In this document: positions 35,615 through 44,937 of the stretch, piece by piece
Layout: the number at the start of each line of letters is the position of its first letter
Position numbering within the stretch: the first letter of the stretch is position 1
Source: Ensifer sp. MPMI2T
Lineage (GTDB): Bacteria > Pseudomonadota > Alphaproteobacteria > Rhizobiales > Rhizobiaceae
NCBI RefSeq assembly: GCF_004827385.1
Contig: NZ_SRXN01000015.1
Location: 1 to 64,000, forward strand
Length of the DNA: 64,000 bases
Direction of reading: 5' to 3'
Made by a program: the position numbers and the translations under genes
Notes under the pieces: generated by a model
What the model was told of the DNA's origin: nothing
Databases searched by the model: none
What the model saw: only the letters and a program-made list of their open reading frames with translations

Positions 35615-36571
35615 ATGATGAACGAGGCGAAAAATGTCCAGAAAATGGGCTTTGTCCTGATCCGCAATTTTGCGCTGATGTCCTATGCTTCCGCGATCGA
35701 GCCGTTGCGCGCGGCAAATCTGATCGCCGGCCGTAATCTCTATCAGGTGACGCCCTTGTCCTTCGCTGGCAGATCGGTCGTCAGTTCCTCCGGCATTGCG
35801 GTCGATTGCGACGACGCGGCCGCGAATGCGAAACATTTTCACACGGTCTTCGTTTGCGCCGGCGGTGGGCCGGCAGACTGGGAGGAAGCCGCACCCCTCT
35901 ATCCAGCACTGCGCAGGTTCGCGCGCGAAGGGGTACGGATCGGTGGCATCTCCAGCGGCGCTTTCATTCTGGCGGCGGCCGGTCTCCTCAGCAATCGTGA
36001 TTTCACCATCCACTGGGAACATGCGCCAGTGTTGCGAGAGGCATTCCCGGATCTCAACCCTCGCCAGGCGCGCTATGTGCTCGACGGCGATCGTATCACC
36101 TGCGGCGGCGGCGTTGCGCCGCTCGACATGATGCATGCGCTGATCTCGGAACGGATGGGTTCGCACTTCGCCCGCCGCGTCAGCGACTGGTATCTTCATA
36201 CCGCCATCGCGGATCCGGCGGATCCGCAGAGGGCGTCGTCGGCGGAGCGCTTCGGAACCACGCATCCTGCGCTTCTTGCGATACTCGAAAAGATGGAGGC
36301 AACGATCGAACAGCCGCTTGAGCGCGCCGCCATGGCGCGCTTTGCCGGTATCAGTCCGCGGCATCTGGACAGGCTTTTTGCGCAGCATCTCCGATCGGGG
36401 TTCCTTGAAACCTACCGGCAGACGCGGTTGCGCCACGCCAGGCGCCTGCTCGAACAGAGCCCCCTCTCGATCTCGGAGATCGCGTTTGCCACCGGTTTTT
36501 CCAGCTCGGCGCATTTCTCACGCGCGTTCAAGGCACTTTTCGATCGGACGCCGGGAGCGTGTCGCCGCTGA
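35615..36571 (+). CDS. GlxA/GbdR-like AraC regulator with DJ-1/PfpI domain
   Basis: A 318-residue regulator. Residues about 10-175 form a class I glutamine amidotransferase-like (DJ-1) sensor domain (GFVLIRNFALMSYASAIEPL, IGGISSGAFILAAAGLL). Residues about 220-315 are the AraC HTH pair (MARFAGISPRHLDRLFAQHL, SISEIAFATGFSSSAHFSRA). Regulators of this group (GbdR, SouR, CdhR, rhizobial GlxA) control methylated-amine catabolism. Divergent from mgdA, hence the likely activator of mgdABCD and perhaps of the mgs side. ATG 35618 is an alternative start. Confidence 0.85.
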   Translation: MMNEAKNVQKMGFVLIRNFALMSYASAIEPLRAANLIAGRNLYQVTPLSFAGRSVVSSSGIAVDCDDAAANAKHFHTVFVCAGGGPADWEEAAPLYPALRRFAREGVRIGGISSGAFILAAAGLLSNRDFTIHWEHAPVLREAFPDLNPRQARYVLDGDRITCGGGVAPLDMMHALISERMGSHFARRVSDWYLHTAIADPADPQRASSAERFGTTHPALLAILEKMEATIEQPLERAAMARFAGISPRHLDRLFAQHLRSGFLETYRQTRLRHARRLLEQSPLSISEIAFATGFSSSAHFSRAFKALFDRTPGACRR

Positions 36572-36638
36572 ATTTCTTGCGAGTTGAAGAAGTTTTCCTT
36601 TGAGGATAATTTGTCAGTTTTCGAGTGGTGAGAGTGAA

Positions 36639-37307
36639 ATGAACAAGAACGAGAAGCCAGGCGCCACCCAGGGTCAGGTACTGTCGCAGGATCCCCACGC
36701 GGTGCGGGAGCCCAAGGAAAACAATCTTGAAATGGCGATCGGCCACGAGGTCCGCATCTATCGAAAGAAGCTCGGGCTCACCGTCACCGATCTTTCCGCC
36801 GCGACGGGAATGTCTGTCGGCATGCTGTCGAAGATCGAAAACGGCAATATCTCGCCGTCGCTGACGACGTTGCAGGCGCTTTCGCGCGCGCTCGGCGTGC
36901 CGATCACCGCGTTCTTCCGTCGTTTCGAGGAGCCTCGGCGGGCAAGTTACGTCAAGGCAGGCGAGGGTATCAACATCGAGCGCCGCGGCACGCGGGCCGG
37001 TCACCAGTACAGCCTCCTCGGCCACATAGACAACAACACCAGCGGCGTGATCGTTGAGCCGTACCTGATCAAGCTGACTGCTGATTCCGATGTTTTCCCG
37101 ACGTTCCAGCACGAGGGCATGGAGTTCCTCTACATGCTGGAAGGAGAGGTGGTCTATCGCCACGCCGACAAACTCTACACCATGCAGCCGGGCGACAGCC
37201 TGTTCTTCGATGCCGACGCACCGCATGGGCCAGAGGTGCTCGTGCGGCTGCCAGCGCTTTACCTTTCGATCATCTCCTATCCGCAGCGCCGCGGCGCTGA
37301 GGACTGA
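36639..37307 (+). CDS. XRE-family regulator with C-terminal cupin
   Basis: A 222-residue regulator: Cro/C1-type HTH at about 30-85 (YRKKLGLTVTDLSAATGMSV, SKIENGNISPSLTTLQALSR) and a cupin domain at about 140-210 (VFPTFQHEGMEFLYMLEGEV; MQPGDSLFFDADAPHGPE). The cupin probably senses a small amine or amino acid. Start at 36639 (MNKNEKPGATQG). It stands 100 nt before mgsA and is the natural candidate to control the mgs-gmaS operon, as activator or repressor. Confidence 0.85.
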   Translation: MNKNEKPGATQGQVLSQDPHAVREPKENNLEMAIGHEVRIYRKKLGLTVTDLSAATGMSVGMLSKIENGNISPSLTTLQALSRALGVPITAFFRRFEEPRRASYVKAGEGINIERRGTRAGHQYSLLGHIDNNTSGVIVEPYLIKLTADSDVFPTFQHEGMEFLYMLEGEVVYRHADKLYTMQPGDSLFFDADAPHGPEVLVRLPALYLSIISYPQRRGAED

Positions 37308-37366
37308 CGCAAAAAGTTGCCTAAAAAGAAAATTATATTCCTGCGGATTGATTTCGGTCACCCGTC

Positions 37367-37385
37367 ATGTTAGCAATTGCAACAT
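37367..37385. promoter_or_regulatory. Candidate operator upstream of mgsA
   Basis: Half-sites ATGTT (37367-37371) and AACAT (37381-37385) flank AGCAATTGC, giving a near-palindrome 21 nt before the mgsA ATG. Its CAATTGCAACA (37374-37384) recurs exactly upstream of tmm (47584-47594). Confidence 0.35.
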
Positions 37386-37406
37386 CGACGAAATGGAGAT
37401 GGGGCC

Positions 37407-38312
37407 ATGTGCGGCATTGTTGGACTGTTCTTGAAGGACCGTAGCCTTGAACCGCAGCTCGGCGCGCTGCTCTCGGACATGCTGGTCACGATGACGGACC
37501 GCGGCCCGGACTCTGCGGGCATTGCAATTTACGGTGCGCCGTCGCGCGGCAAGGCGAAGATCACGATCCAGTCGGCGACGCCCGGCGCGGATTTCGCAAG
37601 ACTTGAGGGTGCTCTCGCCGAGCTGGATCTTCGCGTCGGCCTCACGGTCAAGAGCACCCATGCCGTCCTCGAGGTGGAAGCCGACAAGGTGGACGAGACG
37701 AGGGCGGCGCTCGCCCGCCTGCGTCCCGGTGTCCGCATCATGGGTTCGGGCGACAGCATCGAGATCTATAAGGAAACGGGCCTTCCGAAGGATGTGGTTG
37801 CACGCTTCGACGTGCGCTCCATGGCGGGTACTCATGGGATCGGCCATACGCGCATGGCCACGGAATCGGCCGTGACGACGCTTGGCGCGCACCCGTTCTC
37901 CACTGGCGCCGACCAGTGCCTCGTCCACAACGGCTCGCTTTCGAACCACAACAATCTGCGCCGCGAACTGGTGCGCGAGGGCATGACCTTCGAAACGCAG
38001 AACGACACCGAGGTCGCAGCCGCCTATCTCAGCGCGAAACTGGCAAAGGGCGAGGATCTCGGCCAGGCCCTGACGAGCGCTCTCGATGACCTTGACGGAT
38101 TCTTCACCTTCGTCGTCGGTACGAAATCCGGTTTCGGTGTCGTTCGCGACCCGATCGCCTGCAAGCCCGCCGTGATGGCGGAAACCGACCGGTATGTCGC
38201 CTTCGGTTCGGAATACCGTGCGCTCGTGAGCTTGCCCGGCATCGAGGACGCTCGCGTTTGGGAGCCCGAGCCCGCAACGGTCTATTTCTGGGATCACGAG
38301 AAAGCCGCCTGA
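37407..38312 (+). CDS. mgsA: N-methylglutamate synthase subunit MgsA (class II glutamine amidotransferase; GlxB)
   Basis: A 301-residue Ntn-hydrolase. The protein starts MCGIVGLF, so Cys2 is the N-terminal nucleophile after Met removal; this fixes the start at 37407 although the frame runs further up. GTHGIGHTRMATES and QCLVHNGSLSNHNNLRREL are the amidotransferase motifs. In the MgsABC enzyme it hydrolyses the amide of gamma-glutamylmethylamide and delivers methylamine. First gene of a tight mgsABC set. Confidence 0.9.
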   Translation: MCGIVGLFLKDRSLEPQLGALLSDMLVTMTDRGPDSAGIAIYGAPSRGKAKITIQSATPGADFARLEGALAELDLRVGLTVKSTHAVLEVEADKVDETRAALARLRPGVRIMGSGDSIEIYKETGLPKDVVARFDVRSMAGTHGIGHTRMATESAVTTLGAHPFSTGADQCLVHNGSLSNHNNLRRELVREGMTFETQNDTEVAAAYLSAKLAKGEDLGQALTSALDDLDGFFTFVVGTKSGFGVVRDPIACKPAVMAETDRYVAFGSEYRALVSLPGIEDARVWEPEPATVYFWDHEKAA

Positions 38313-38344
38313 ACCGGCAATTCAGTACATCACAAGGATTGATC

Positions 38345-39031
38345 ATGCCCGTCATAGACCTTGCTGTTACGCCCCTGCGCGACCTCAACAGTGCCCTGCA
38401 TGCGATCCCTCCGGGCCCGAACGATATCGCCTTCGAAGTCGTCAATCCGCGCGGCAGCCACTCCGTCGCGGTCGGCATCGACGCGCCCGTCGCGGTCGAT
38501 GTGAAAGGTTCCGTCGGTTACTACTGCGCCGGCATGAACGATGGCGGATCGGTGACCGTCCACGGTTCGGCCGGTCCGGGCGTCGCCGAGAACATGATGT
38601 CCGGAAAGGTCGTCATTGAGGGTGATGCCAGCCAGTATGCCGGCGCCACGGGGCGCGGCGGGTTGCTCGTCATCAAGGGCAATGCAGCATCGCGCTGCGG
38701 CATCTCGATGAAGGGGATCGACATCGTCGTCCACGGCAATATCGGCCACATGTCTGCCTTCATGGGCCAATCCGGCCATCTCGTCGTGCTGGGTGACGCC
38801 GGCGACGCGCTTGGTGATTCCCTTTACGAGGCGAAACTTTTCGTCCGCGGCACAGTGAAGAGCCTCGGCTCCGACTGCATCGAGAAGGAGATGCGGCCGG
38901 AACACCTTTCGAAACTTGCCGAGCTTCTGGAGAGGGCGGGCGTCAAGGGCGTCAGGCCGGAGGAATTCAAACGCTACGGCTCGGCGCGCAAACTCTACAA
39001 TTTCAACATCGACAACGCTGACGCGTACTGA
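38345..39031 (+). CDS. mgsB: N-methylglutamate synthase subunit MgsB (glutamate synthase GXGXG domain; GlxC)
   Basis: A 228-residue protein homologous to the GXGXG beta-helix of glutamate synthase: repeated Gly-rich turns such as GSVGYYCAGMNDGGSVTV, GYAGATGRGGLLV-like YAGATGRGGLLVIKGNA and GHMSAFMGQSGHLVVLGD. AAGGA lies before ATG 38345; the 87 nt of open frame upstream overlap the mgsA end. The beta-helix holds the amidotransferase and synthase subunits together. Confidence 0.9.
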   Translation: MPVIDLAVTPLRDLNSALHAIPPGPNDIAFEVVNPRGSHSVAVGIDAPVAVDVKGSVGYYCAGMNDGGSVTVHGSAGPGVAENMMSGKVVIEGDASQYAGATGRGGLLVIKGNAASRCGISMKGIDIVVHGNIGHMSAFMGQSGHLVVLGDAGDALGDSLYEAKLFVRGTVKSLGSDCIEKEMRPEHLSKLAELLERAGVKGVRPEEFKRYGSARKLYNFNIDNADAY

Positions 39032-39046
39032 GCGGGGAGCCAGACC

Positions 39047-40375
39047 ATGAGCTACCACAATCCTTATACCCCGCCGCGCAAATCGGCGACCTTCGACGAC
39101 TACACGCTGGCCGAAATCCGCCGCGCCGCTGCCACCGGTATCTACGATATCCGCGGCGCGGGCACCAAGCGCAAGGTGCCGCATTTCGACGACCTGCTTT
39201 TTCTCGGCGCTTCGATCTCGCGCTACCCGCTGGAAGGCTATCGCGAGAAATGCGACACGACGGTGACGCTCGGCACGCGCTTCGCCAAGAAGCCGATCAC
39301 GCTGAAAACGCCGATCACCATTGCCGGCATGAGCTTCGGCGCGCTCTCCGGCCCCGCCAAGGAAGCGCTCGGACGGGGTGCGACGATCGCCGGCACGTCG
39401 ACCACCACTGGCGACGGCGGCATGACGGACGAGGAGCGCGGCCATTCCCAGACGCTCGTCTATCAATACCTGCCGTCGCGCTACGGCATGAACCCGAAGG
39501 ATTTGCGCCGCGCGGATGCGATCGAGGTCGTTGTCGGGCAGGGAGCAAAGCCCGGTGGCGGTGGCATGCTGCTCGGCCAGAAGATTTCCGACCGCGTCGC
39601 CGAGATGCGTACGCTGCCGAAGGGCATCGATCAGCGTTCCGCCTGCCGTCATCCCGATTGGACGGGGCCGGACGATCTCGAGATCAAGATCCTCGAACTG
39701 CGCGAGATCACCGACTGGGAGAAGCCGATCTACGTCAAGGTTGGGGGCGCGCGGCCCTATTACGACACGGCGCTTGCGGTAAAGGCAGGCGCTGACGTGG
39801 TCGTGCTCGACGGCATGCAGGGCGGAACGGCGGCGACACAGGACGTCTTCATCGAGAATGTCGGCATGCCGACGCTCGCCTGTATCAGGCCTGCCGTCCA
39901 GGCGCTGCAGGACCTCGGCATGCACCGCAAGGTCCAGCTCATCATCTCGGGCGGCATTCGCTCCGGCGCCGATGTCGCCAAGGCGCTTGCGCTCGGAGCC
40001 GATGCGGTCGCCATCGGCACGGCGGCTCTGGTTGCGCTTGGCGACAACGACCCGCGATGGGAGGACGAATACCGCAAACTCGGCACCACTGCCGGCGCCT
40101 ACGATGACTGGCACGAGGGCAAGGACCCAGCCGGCATCACCACCCAGGACCCGGAACTGATGAAACGGCTCGACCCGATCGCCGCCGGCCGCAGGCTTGC
40201 CAACTACCTGAAGGTTATGACGCTGGAAGCCCAGACGATCGCGCGCGCCTGCGGCAAGAACCATCTGCACAACCTGGAACCCGAAGATCTCTGCGCGCTG
40301 ACGATCGAAGCGTCAGCGATGGCGCAGGTGCCGCTCGCCGGCACAAGCTGGATCCCCGGCAAGGGAGGGTTCTGA
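39047..40375 (+). CDS. mgsC: N-methylglutamate synthase subunit MgsC (FMN glutamate synthase domain; GlxD)
   Basis: A 442-residue TIM-barrel flavoprotein of the GltS FMN-binding family. Seen: PITIAGMSFGALSGPAKEAL, the GQGAKPGGGGMLLGQKIS loop, VKVGGARPYYDTALAVKAG, DGMQGGTAATQDVF and ISGGIRSGADVAKALALGAD (FMN phosphate site). Near the C-terminus a Cys occurs in RACGKNHLHNL. It joins methylamine to 2-oxoglutarate reductively, giving N-methylglutamate. 15 nt after mgsB. Confidence 0.92.
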   Translation: MSYHNPYTPPRKSATFDDYTLAEIRRAAATGIYDIRGAGTKRKVPHFDDLLFLGASISRYPLEGYREKCDTTVTLGTRFAKKPITLKTPITIAGMSFGALSGPAKEALGRGATIAGTSTTTGDGGMTDEERGHSQTLVYQYLPSRYGMNPKDLRRADAIEVVVGQGAKPGGGGMLLGQKISDRVAEMRTLPKGIDQRSACRHPDWTGPDDLEIKILELREITDWEKPIYVKVGGARPYYDTALAVKAGADVVVLDGMQGGTAATQDVFIENVGMPTLACIRPAVQALQDLGMHRKVQLIISGGIRSGADVAKALALGADAVAIGTAALVALGDNDPRWEDEYRKLGTTAGAYDDWHEGKDPAGITTQDPELMKRLDPIAAGRRLANYLKVMTLEAQTIARACGKNHLHNLEPEDLCALTIEASAMAQVPLAGTSWIPGKGGF

Positions 40376-40390
40376 GCAAAAAATCATCCG

Positions 40391-40424
40391 GCCGGTGTTC
40401 GCAGCTCCCAGCCGGACACCGGCT
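40391..40424. other. Hairpins between mgsC and gmaS
   Basis: Arms GCCGGTGT (40391-40398) and ACACCGGC (40416-40423). A competing smaller hairpin has AGCCGG (40410-40415) and CCGGCT (40419-40424) with an ACA loop. The two cannot form together. No T-run, so a processing or attenuation element is as likely as a terminator. Confidence 0.4.
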
Positions 40425-40462
40425 GATCCGTCAAAGTGTCGATAATCCAAAAGGGGAAAGCA

Positions 40463-41770
40463 ATGACACTGGATCTCTCGAGCTACGCCAAGGAGCGCGG
40501 CATCAAATATTTCATGATCAGCTACACCGACATCTTCGGCGGCCAGCGCGCCAAGCTGGTTCCGGCAGAGGCGATCGCCGACATGCAGAAGGACGGCGCG
40601 GGCTTCGCGGGATTTGCGACCTGGCTGGACCTGACGCCAGCTCATCCCGATCTGTTCGCGATACCCGATGCCTCCTCGGTGATCCAACTCCCCTGGAAGA
40701 AGGAGGTCGCCTGGGTCGCGGCCGATTGCGTCATGGAAGACGCGCCGGTCGAGCAGGCACCCCGCGTGGTGCTGAAAAGACTTATTGGAGAGGCGAAGCG
40801 GGAGGGGCTGCGCGTCAAGACCGGCGTCGAAGCCGAGTTTTTCCTGATCTCGGCCGAGGGATCGAAGATCTCCGACGAATACGACACGGCCGAAAAGCCG
40901 TGCTATGACCAGCAGGCGATCATGCGCCGCTACGACGTCATTGCCGAGATCTGCGACTACATGCTCGAACTCGGCTGGAGGCCCTATCAGAACGATCATG
41001 AGGATGCGAACGGCCAGTTCGAGATGAACTGGGAATTCGACGACGCACTGAAGACCGCCGACAAGCACTCCTTTTTCAAGTTCATGGTTAAGTCCGTCGC
41101 CGAGAAACACGGGCTTCGCGCCACATTCATGCCGAAGCCCTTCAAGGGGCTCACCGGCAACGGTTGCCACTGCCATATCTCGGTGTGGGACCTCGACGGC
41201 GAGGTCAACGCCTTTGCCGATAGGAGCGCCGAGTTCGGGCTTTCGCAGCAGGGCCGCATGTTCCTGGGCGGTATCATGAAGCATGCGAGCGCGCTCGCCG
41301 CCATCACCAACCCGACGGTGAATTCCTACAAGCGCATCAACGCGCCGCGCACCATTTCCGGTGCGACCTGGGCACCGAATTCGGTCACCTGGACCGGTAA
41401 CAACCGCACTCATATGGTGCGCGTGCCCGGCCCCGGCCGTTTCGAACTGCGCTTGCCGGACGGCGCCGTCAATCCGTATCTGCTGCAGGCGATCATCATA
41501 GCGGCCGGCCTCTCAGGTATCCGCTCGGAGGCCGATCCCGGACCGCATTACGATATCGACATGTACAAGGACGGCCACACCGTCACCGACGCGCCGAAAC
41601 TGCCGCTCAACCTGCTCGACGCGCTTCGCGAATACCAGAAAGATGAAGTGCTGCAGGAAGCGCTCGGGCGCGAGTTCTCCGCCGCCTATCTCAAGCTGAA
41701 GCATGGCGAGTGGAACAGCTACTGCTCGCAGTTCAGCAGGTGGGAGCACGACACGACGCTTGACGTCTGA
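40463..41770 (+). CDS. gmaS: Gamma-glutamylmethylamide synthetase GmaS
   Basis: A 435-residue protein of the glutamine synthetase fold, type III-like subgroup. Motifs: GVEAEFFLI (metal Glu), DHEDANGQFEMNW, NGCHCHISVW with metal His, NSYKRINAPRTISGATW and NRTHMVRVPGPGRFELRLPD. The residue pattern EFEMNW and the neighbours tmm, mgs and mgd indicate methylamine plus glutamate to gamma-glutamylmethylamide with ATP, rather than ammonia assimilation. AGGGGAAAG precedes ATG 40463. Confidence 0.88.
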   Translation: MTLDLSSYAKERGIKYFMISYTDIFGGQRAKLVPAEAIADMQKDGAGFAGFATWLDLTPAHPDLFAIPDASSVIQLPWKKEVAWVAADCVMEDAPVEQAPRVVLKRLIGEAKREGLRVKTGVEAEFFLISAEGSKISDEYDTAEKPCYDQQAIMRRYDVIAEICDYMLELGWRPYQNDHEDANGQFEMNWEFDDALKTADKHSFFKFMVKSVAEKHGLRATFMPKPFKGLTGNGCHCHISVWDLDGEVNAFADRSAEFGLSQQGRMFLGGIMKHASALAAITNPTVNSYKRINAPRTISGATWAPNSVTWTGNNRTHMVRVPGPGRFELRLPDGAVNPYLLQAIIIAAGLSGIRSEADPGPHYDIDMYKDGHTVTDAPKLPLNLLDALREYQKDEVLQEALGREFSAAYLKLKHGEWNSYCSQFSRWEHDTTLDV

Positions 41771-41893
41771 GGTCGGCAGAGCGTCGAGGTCGAAGACCGG
41801 GCGCCGACCGGCGTGTGAGCGTCCGCTTTCCGGCAAACGGGTGTCCTTTCATTGCGTGCAAACGGGCGCCGCATGGCAACGGGGTATTCCATC

Positions 41894-42778
41894 GTGAAAA
41901 ACATCGTTCTGACAGTAGCTTGTAAATCCACACGAGGCATCGTCGCGGCCATTTCCAGCTACCTGGCGAAAGCAGGTTGCAACATTGTCGACTCCTCGCA
42001 ATTCGACGATCTGGATACCGGCAAATTCTTCATGAGGATCAGTTTCATCTCGGAGGAGGGCACATCCGGAGCGGAAATTGCCAAGGGCTTCGCCGCCGTC
42101 GCCGCTCCGTTCGGCATGGACTTCGAGTTTCACGACAGCGACGAGCGCATGAAGGTGCTGCTGATGGTGTCGCGTTTCGGCCATTGCCTAAACGACCTGC
42201 TCTACCGCTGGAAGATCGGCGCGCTGCCGATCGACATCGTCGGCGTCGTCTCCAACCACTTCGACTATCAGAAGGTCGTCGTCAACCACGACATCCCCTT
42301 CCACTGCATCAAGGTGACCAAGGAGAACAAGCCGAAGGCCGAAGCCCAGCTGATGGAACTCGTCGAGCAGACCGGCGCGGAGCTGATCGTGCTCGCCCGC
42401 TACATGCAGGTGCTGTCGGACGCACTCTGCAAGAGGATGTCTGGGCGGATCATCAACATCCACCATTCCTTCCTGCCGAGCTTCAAGGGCGCAAACCCCT
42501 ACAAGCAGGCCTACGAGCGCGGCGTCAAGCTGATCGGCGCGACGGCGCATTATGTCACCGCCGATCTCGACGAGGGTCCGATCATCGAGCAGGACATCGC
42601 CCGCATCACCCATGCGCAGTCGGCCGAGGACTATGTCTCGATCGGCCGCGACGTCGAAAGCCAGGTGCTGGCGCGGGCGATCCACGCCCACATTCATCAC
42701 CGCTGCTTCATCAACGGCAACCGCGTCGTCGTCTTCCCGCCGAGCCCGGGGAGTTATGCGTCGGAGCGGATGGGCTAG
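41894..42778 (+). CDS. purU: Formyltetrahydrofolate deformylase PurU
   Basis: A protein of about 294 residues: N-terminal ACT domain (IVLTVACKSTRGIVAAISSY), then a formyltransferase fold (VGVVSNHFDYQ; NIHHSFLPSFKGANPYKQAY with the catalytic Asn-His; GPIIEQDIARITHA). It hydrolyses 10-formyl-THF to formate and THF. The GTG at 41894 aligns with the family start MKN; ATG 41873 would add seven residues. In this operon it would release C1 units from amine demethylation and recycle THF. Confidence 0.9.
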   Translation: MKNIVLTVACKSTRGIVAAISSYLAKAGCNIVDSSQFDDLDTGKFFMRISFISEEGTSGAEIAKGFAAVAAPFGMDFEFHDSDERMKVLLMVSRFGHCLNDLLYRWKIGALPIDIVGVVSNHFDYQKVVVNHDIPFHCIKVTKENKPKAEAQLMELVEQTGAELIVLARYMQVLSDALCKRMSGRIINIHHSFLPSFKGANPYKQAYERGVKLIGATAHYVTADLDEGPIIEQDIARITHAQSAEDYVSIGRDVESQVLARAIHAHIHHRCFINGNRVVVFPPSPGSYASERMG

Positions 42779-42781
42779 GCG

Positions 42782-43681
42782 ATGGTTCACGTCATCGACG
42801 GTAAGCAGGTCGCCGCGTCCGTAATCGAAATCGTCAAGGCCGCAACGGTCGCTCTCAACGAATTGAGCGGCGTCAGGACCGGTCTGGCCGTCGTAATCGT
42901 CGGTGACGATCCGGCGAGCCAGGCTTATGTTGGCTCCAAGAGCAGGATGGCGAAGGAATGCGGCTTCAACTCGGTGCAGCATACGCTGCCTGCCGAGACT
43001 ACGCAGGAGAAACTCGCGGCGCTTGTGGCGTCGCTCAATGCTGACCCCGCGATTCACGGCATCCTCGTGCAGCTGCCGCTGCCGAAGCACTTGCAGGCCG
43101 AGCCGATCATCCAGTCCATTCGCCCCGAGAAGGACGTCGATGGCCTGCATGTCGTCAACGCCGGCAAGCTTGCGACCGGTGATATCCGGACCGGCCTCGT
43201 CTCCTGTACCCCGGCGGGTGCGATGGTCTTCGTCCGTCGCATTCATGGAGACGATCTATCCGGACTGAATGCCGTCGTGATCGGCCGTTCGAACCTCTTT
43301 GGAAAACCGATGGCACAGCTTCTCTTGAATGCCAATGCCACTGTGACCGTCGCGCATTCGCGCACCAGGGACCTGCCGGTCGTGTGCCGCAATGCCAACA
43401 TCCTGGTAGCCGCTGTCGGCCGGCCCGAGATGGTAAAGGGCGATTGGATAAAGCCCGACGCAACCGTGATCGACGTCGGCATCAATCGCGTACCGGCGCC
43501 TGAAAGGGGAGAAGGCAAGACACGTCTCGTTGGCGATATCGCATTTGGCGAAGCTTTGGCGGTCGCCTCCGTTGTCACGCCTGTTCCGGGCGGTGTTGGC
43601 CCCATGACGATCGCGATGCTGATGGCCAACACTGTGATCGCCGCGCACCGGGCCGCGGGCCGCACACCGCCGACGTTCTGA
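42782..43681 (+). CDS. folD: Bifunctional methylene-THF dehydrogenase/methenyl-THF cyclohydrolase FolD
   Basis: A 299-residue protein with the FolD signatures: [20 protein letters not shown] (catalytic Tyr/Lys), [43 protein letters not shown] (NADP site) and the C-terminal [14 protein letters not shown]. Begins 3 nt after purU, which means coupled expression. Oxidises 5,10-methylene-THF from the folate-linked demethylases to 10-formyl-THF, the PurU substrate. Probably a second copy beside a housekeeping folD. Confidence 0.92.
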   Translation: MVHVIDGKQVAASVIEIVKAATVALNELSGVRTGLAVVIVGDDPASQAYVGSKSRMAKECGFNSVQHTLPAETTQEKLAALVASLNADPAIHGILVQLPLPKHLQAEPIIQSIRPEKDVDGLHVVNAGKLATGDIRTGLVSCTPAGAMVFVRRIHGDDLSGLNAVVIGRSNLFGKPMAQLLLNANATVTVAHSRTRDLPVVCRNANILVAAVGRPEMVKGDWIKPDATVIDVGINRVPAPERGEGKTRLVGDIAFGEALAVASVVTPVPGGVGPMTIAMLMANTVIAAHRAAGRTPPTF

Positions 43682-43720
43682 CGTAGGCCGGTCGAACGGC
43701 GAGAAATCGCGCGTTCCTGC

Positions 43721-43748
43721 TTGCCACGCAAGAAAACGAAGCTATACT
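43721..43748 (+). promoter_or_regulatory. Sigma70-like promoter before dmmD
   Basis: -35 TTGCCA (43721-43726), 16-nt spacer, -10 TATACT (43743-43748), about 45 nt before the dmmD start. It suggests that the dmm genes have their own promoter. Confidence 0.45.
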
Positions 43749-43792
43749 CAGGAAAGAAATATTCCACACAGTGAAAACAGAGGGAACGGAAT

Positions 43793-44926
43793 ATGACGGT
43801 GACATGGCGTTTCTCGGCTCTGGCGGACAGGCATCGGGCGCTGGGTTCGAAGCTCGAAGACTGGAGCGGAATGGGCACTGCCTGGACTTACGAGAAGGAC
43901 ATCTACGAGGAACATATCGCCGTCCGCACCAAAGCGGGCCTGATGGACGTCTCGGGACTGAAGAAGATCCACCTGGTCGGGCCGCATGCGCTAGCGGTTC
44001 TCGACTATGTGACGACGCGCGACGTGAGCAAGATATATCCAGGCAAATCCGTCTATGCCTGCATGCTCAACGATCGCGGTCACTTCACCGACGACTGCAT
44101 CATCTATCGCACCGGGCCGAATTCCTGGATGCTCGTCCACGGCTCCGGAACGGGTCATGAGGAAATCGCGAAACAGGCCGCCGGGCGGAATTGCGCGGTG
44201 CTCTTCGACGATGACCTGCACGATCTCTCTCTCCAGGGCCCGCTCGCCGTCGACTATCTGCAAAAGCACGTTCCGGGCATTCGGGACCTGAAGTATTTCC
44301 ACCACATGCAGACGACGCTCTTCGGCGCGCCGGTGATGATCTCGCGCACCGGCTATACCGGCGAACGCGGCTATGAAATCTTCGTGCGCGGCCAGGACGC
44401 TCCGATGGTGTGGGACCGCATCATCGATGAAGGCAAGGAGATGGGGATCATCCCGGTTTGCTTCAGCGTGCTCGACATGCTGCGCGTCGAGAGCTACCTG
44501 CTGTTCTACCCCTACGACAATTCGCAGATGTATCCTTTCGCGGATGAACCGCCTGGCGACAGCCTCTGGGAACTGGGCCTGGATTTCACCGTCAGTCCCG
44601 GGAAGACCGGTTTTCGCGGTGCCGAGGAGCATGCGCGGCTCAAGGGGAAGGAAAGATTCAAGATCTTCGGCTTGCTCATCGATGCCGACGGCCCGGCCGA
44701 TCTTGGAGACGAGGTCTGGGCGGATGGCAGGAAGGTGGGCGTCATCACATGCCCGAGCTATTCGAAACTCACAAATCGCTCGATGGCGATTGCACGCCTT
44801 GACGTCGACAAAGCGGTGCAGGGCACGCGGCTCGAAGTTCGCGGCAAGTCGCTGATGGCCAAGGCCATCGCCCATACCATTACATTCGACGATCCGGAGA
44901 AGAAGAAGAGAACGGCGGTCGGCTGA
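43793..44926 (+). CDS. dmmD: GcvT-like folate-binding protein DmmD of dimethylamine monooxygenase
   Basis: A 377-residue aminomethyltransferase-family protein: AVRTKAGLMDVSGLKKIHLV, VTTRDVSKIYPGKSVYACML, SRTGYTGERGYEIFVRGQD, GLDFTVSPGKTGFRGAEEH. In dmmDABC clusters the GcvT-like partner is thought to capture formaldehyde on THF. Gene order GcvT, zinc ribbon, reductase, heme protein equals D-A-B-C. GGAACGGA lies before the start. It could act with MgdC as well; the assignment rests on position. Confidence 0.78.
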   Translation: MTVTWRFSALADRHRALGSKLEDWSGMGTAWTYEKDIYEEHIAVRTKAGLMDVSGLKKIHLVGPHALAVLDYVTTRDVSKIYPGKSVYACMLNDRGHFTDDCIIYRTGPNSWMLVHGSGTGHEEIAKQAAGRNCAVLFDDDLHDLSLQGPLAVDYLQKHVPGIRDLKYFHHMQTTLFGAPVMISRTGYTGERGYEIFVRGQDAPMVWDRIIDEGKEMGIIPVCFSVLDMLRVESYLLFYPYDNSQMYPFADEPPGDSLWELGLDFTVSPGKTGFRGAEEHARLKGKERFKIFGLLIDADGPADLGDEVWADGRKVGVITCPSYSKLTNRSMAIARLDVDKAVQGTRLEVRGKSLMAKAIAHTITFDDPEKKKRTAVG

Positions 44927-44937
44927 GGGAGGCTGCG

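Noticed and set aside
34271-36514. Very long minus-strand ORF suggesting a 747-residue MgdA
   Set aside because: The extra N-terminal 331 codons are antisense to the AraC-type regulator; the SoxB family start is at 35521.
38330-40270. 646-codon minus-strand ORF opposite mgsB/mgsC
   Set aside because: Antisense shadow; mgsB and mgsC are unmistakable on the plus strand.
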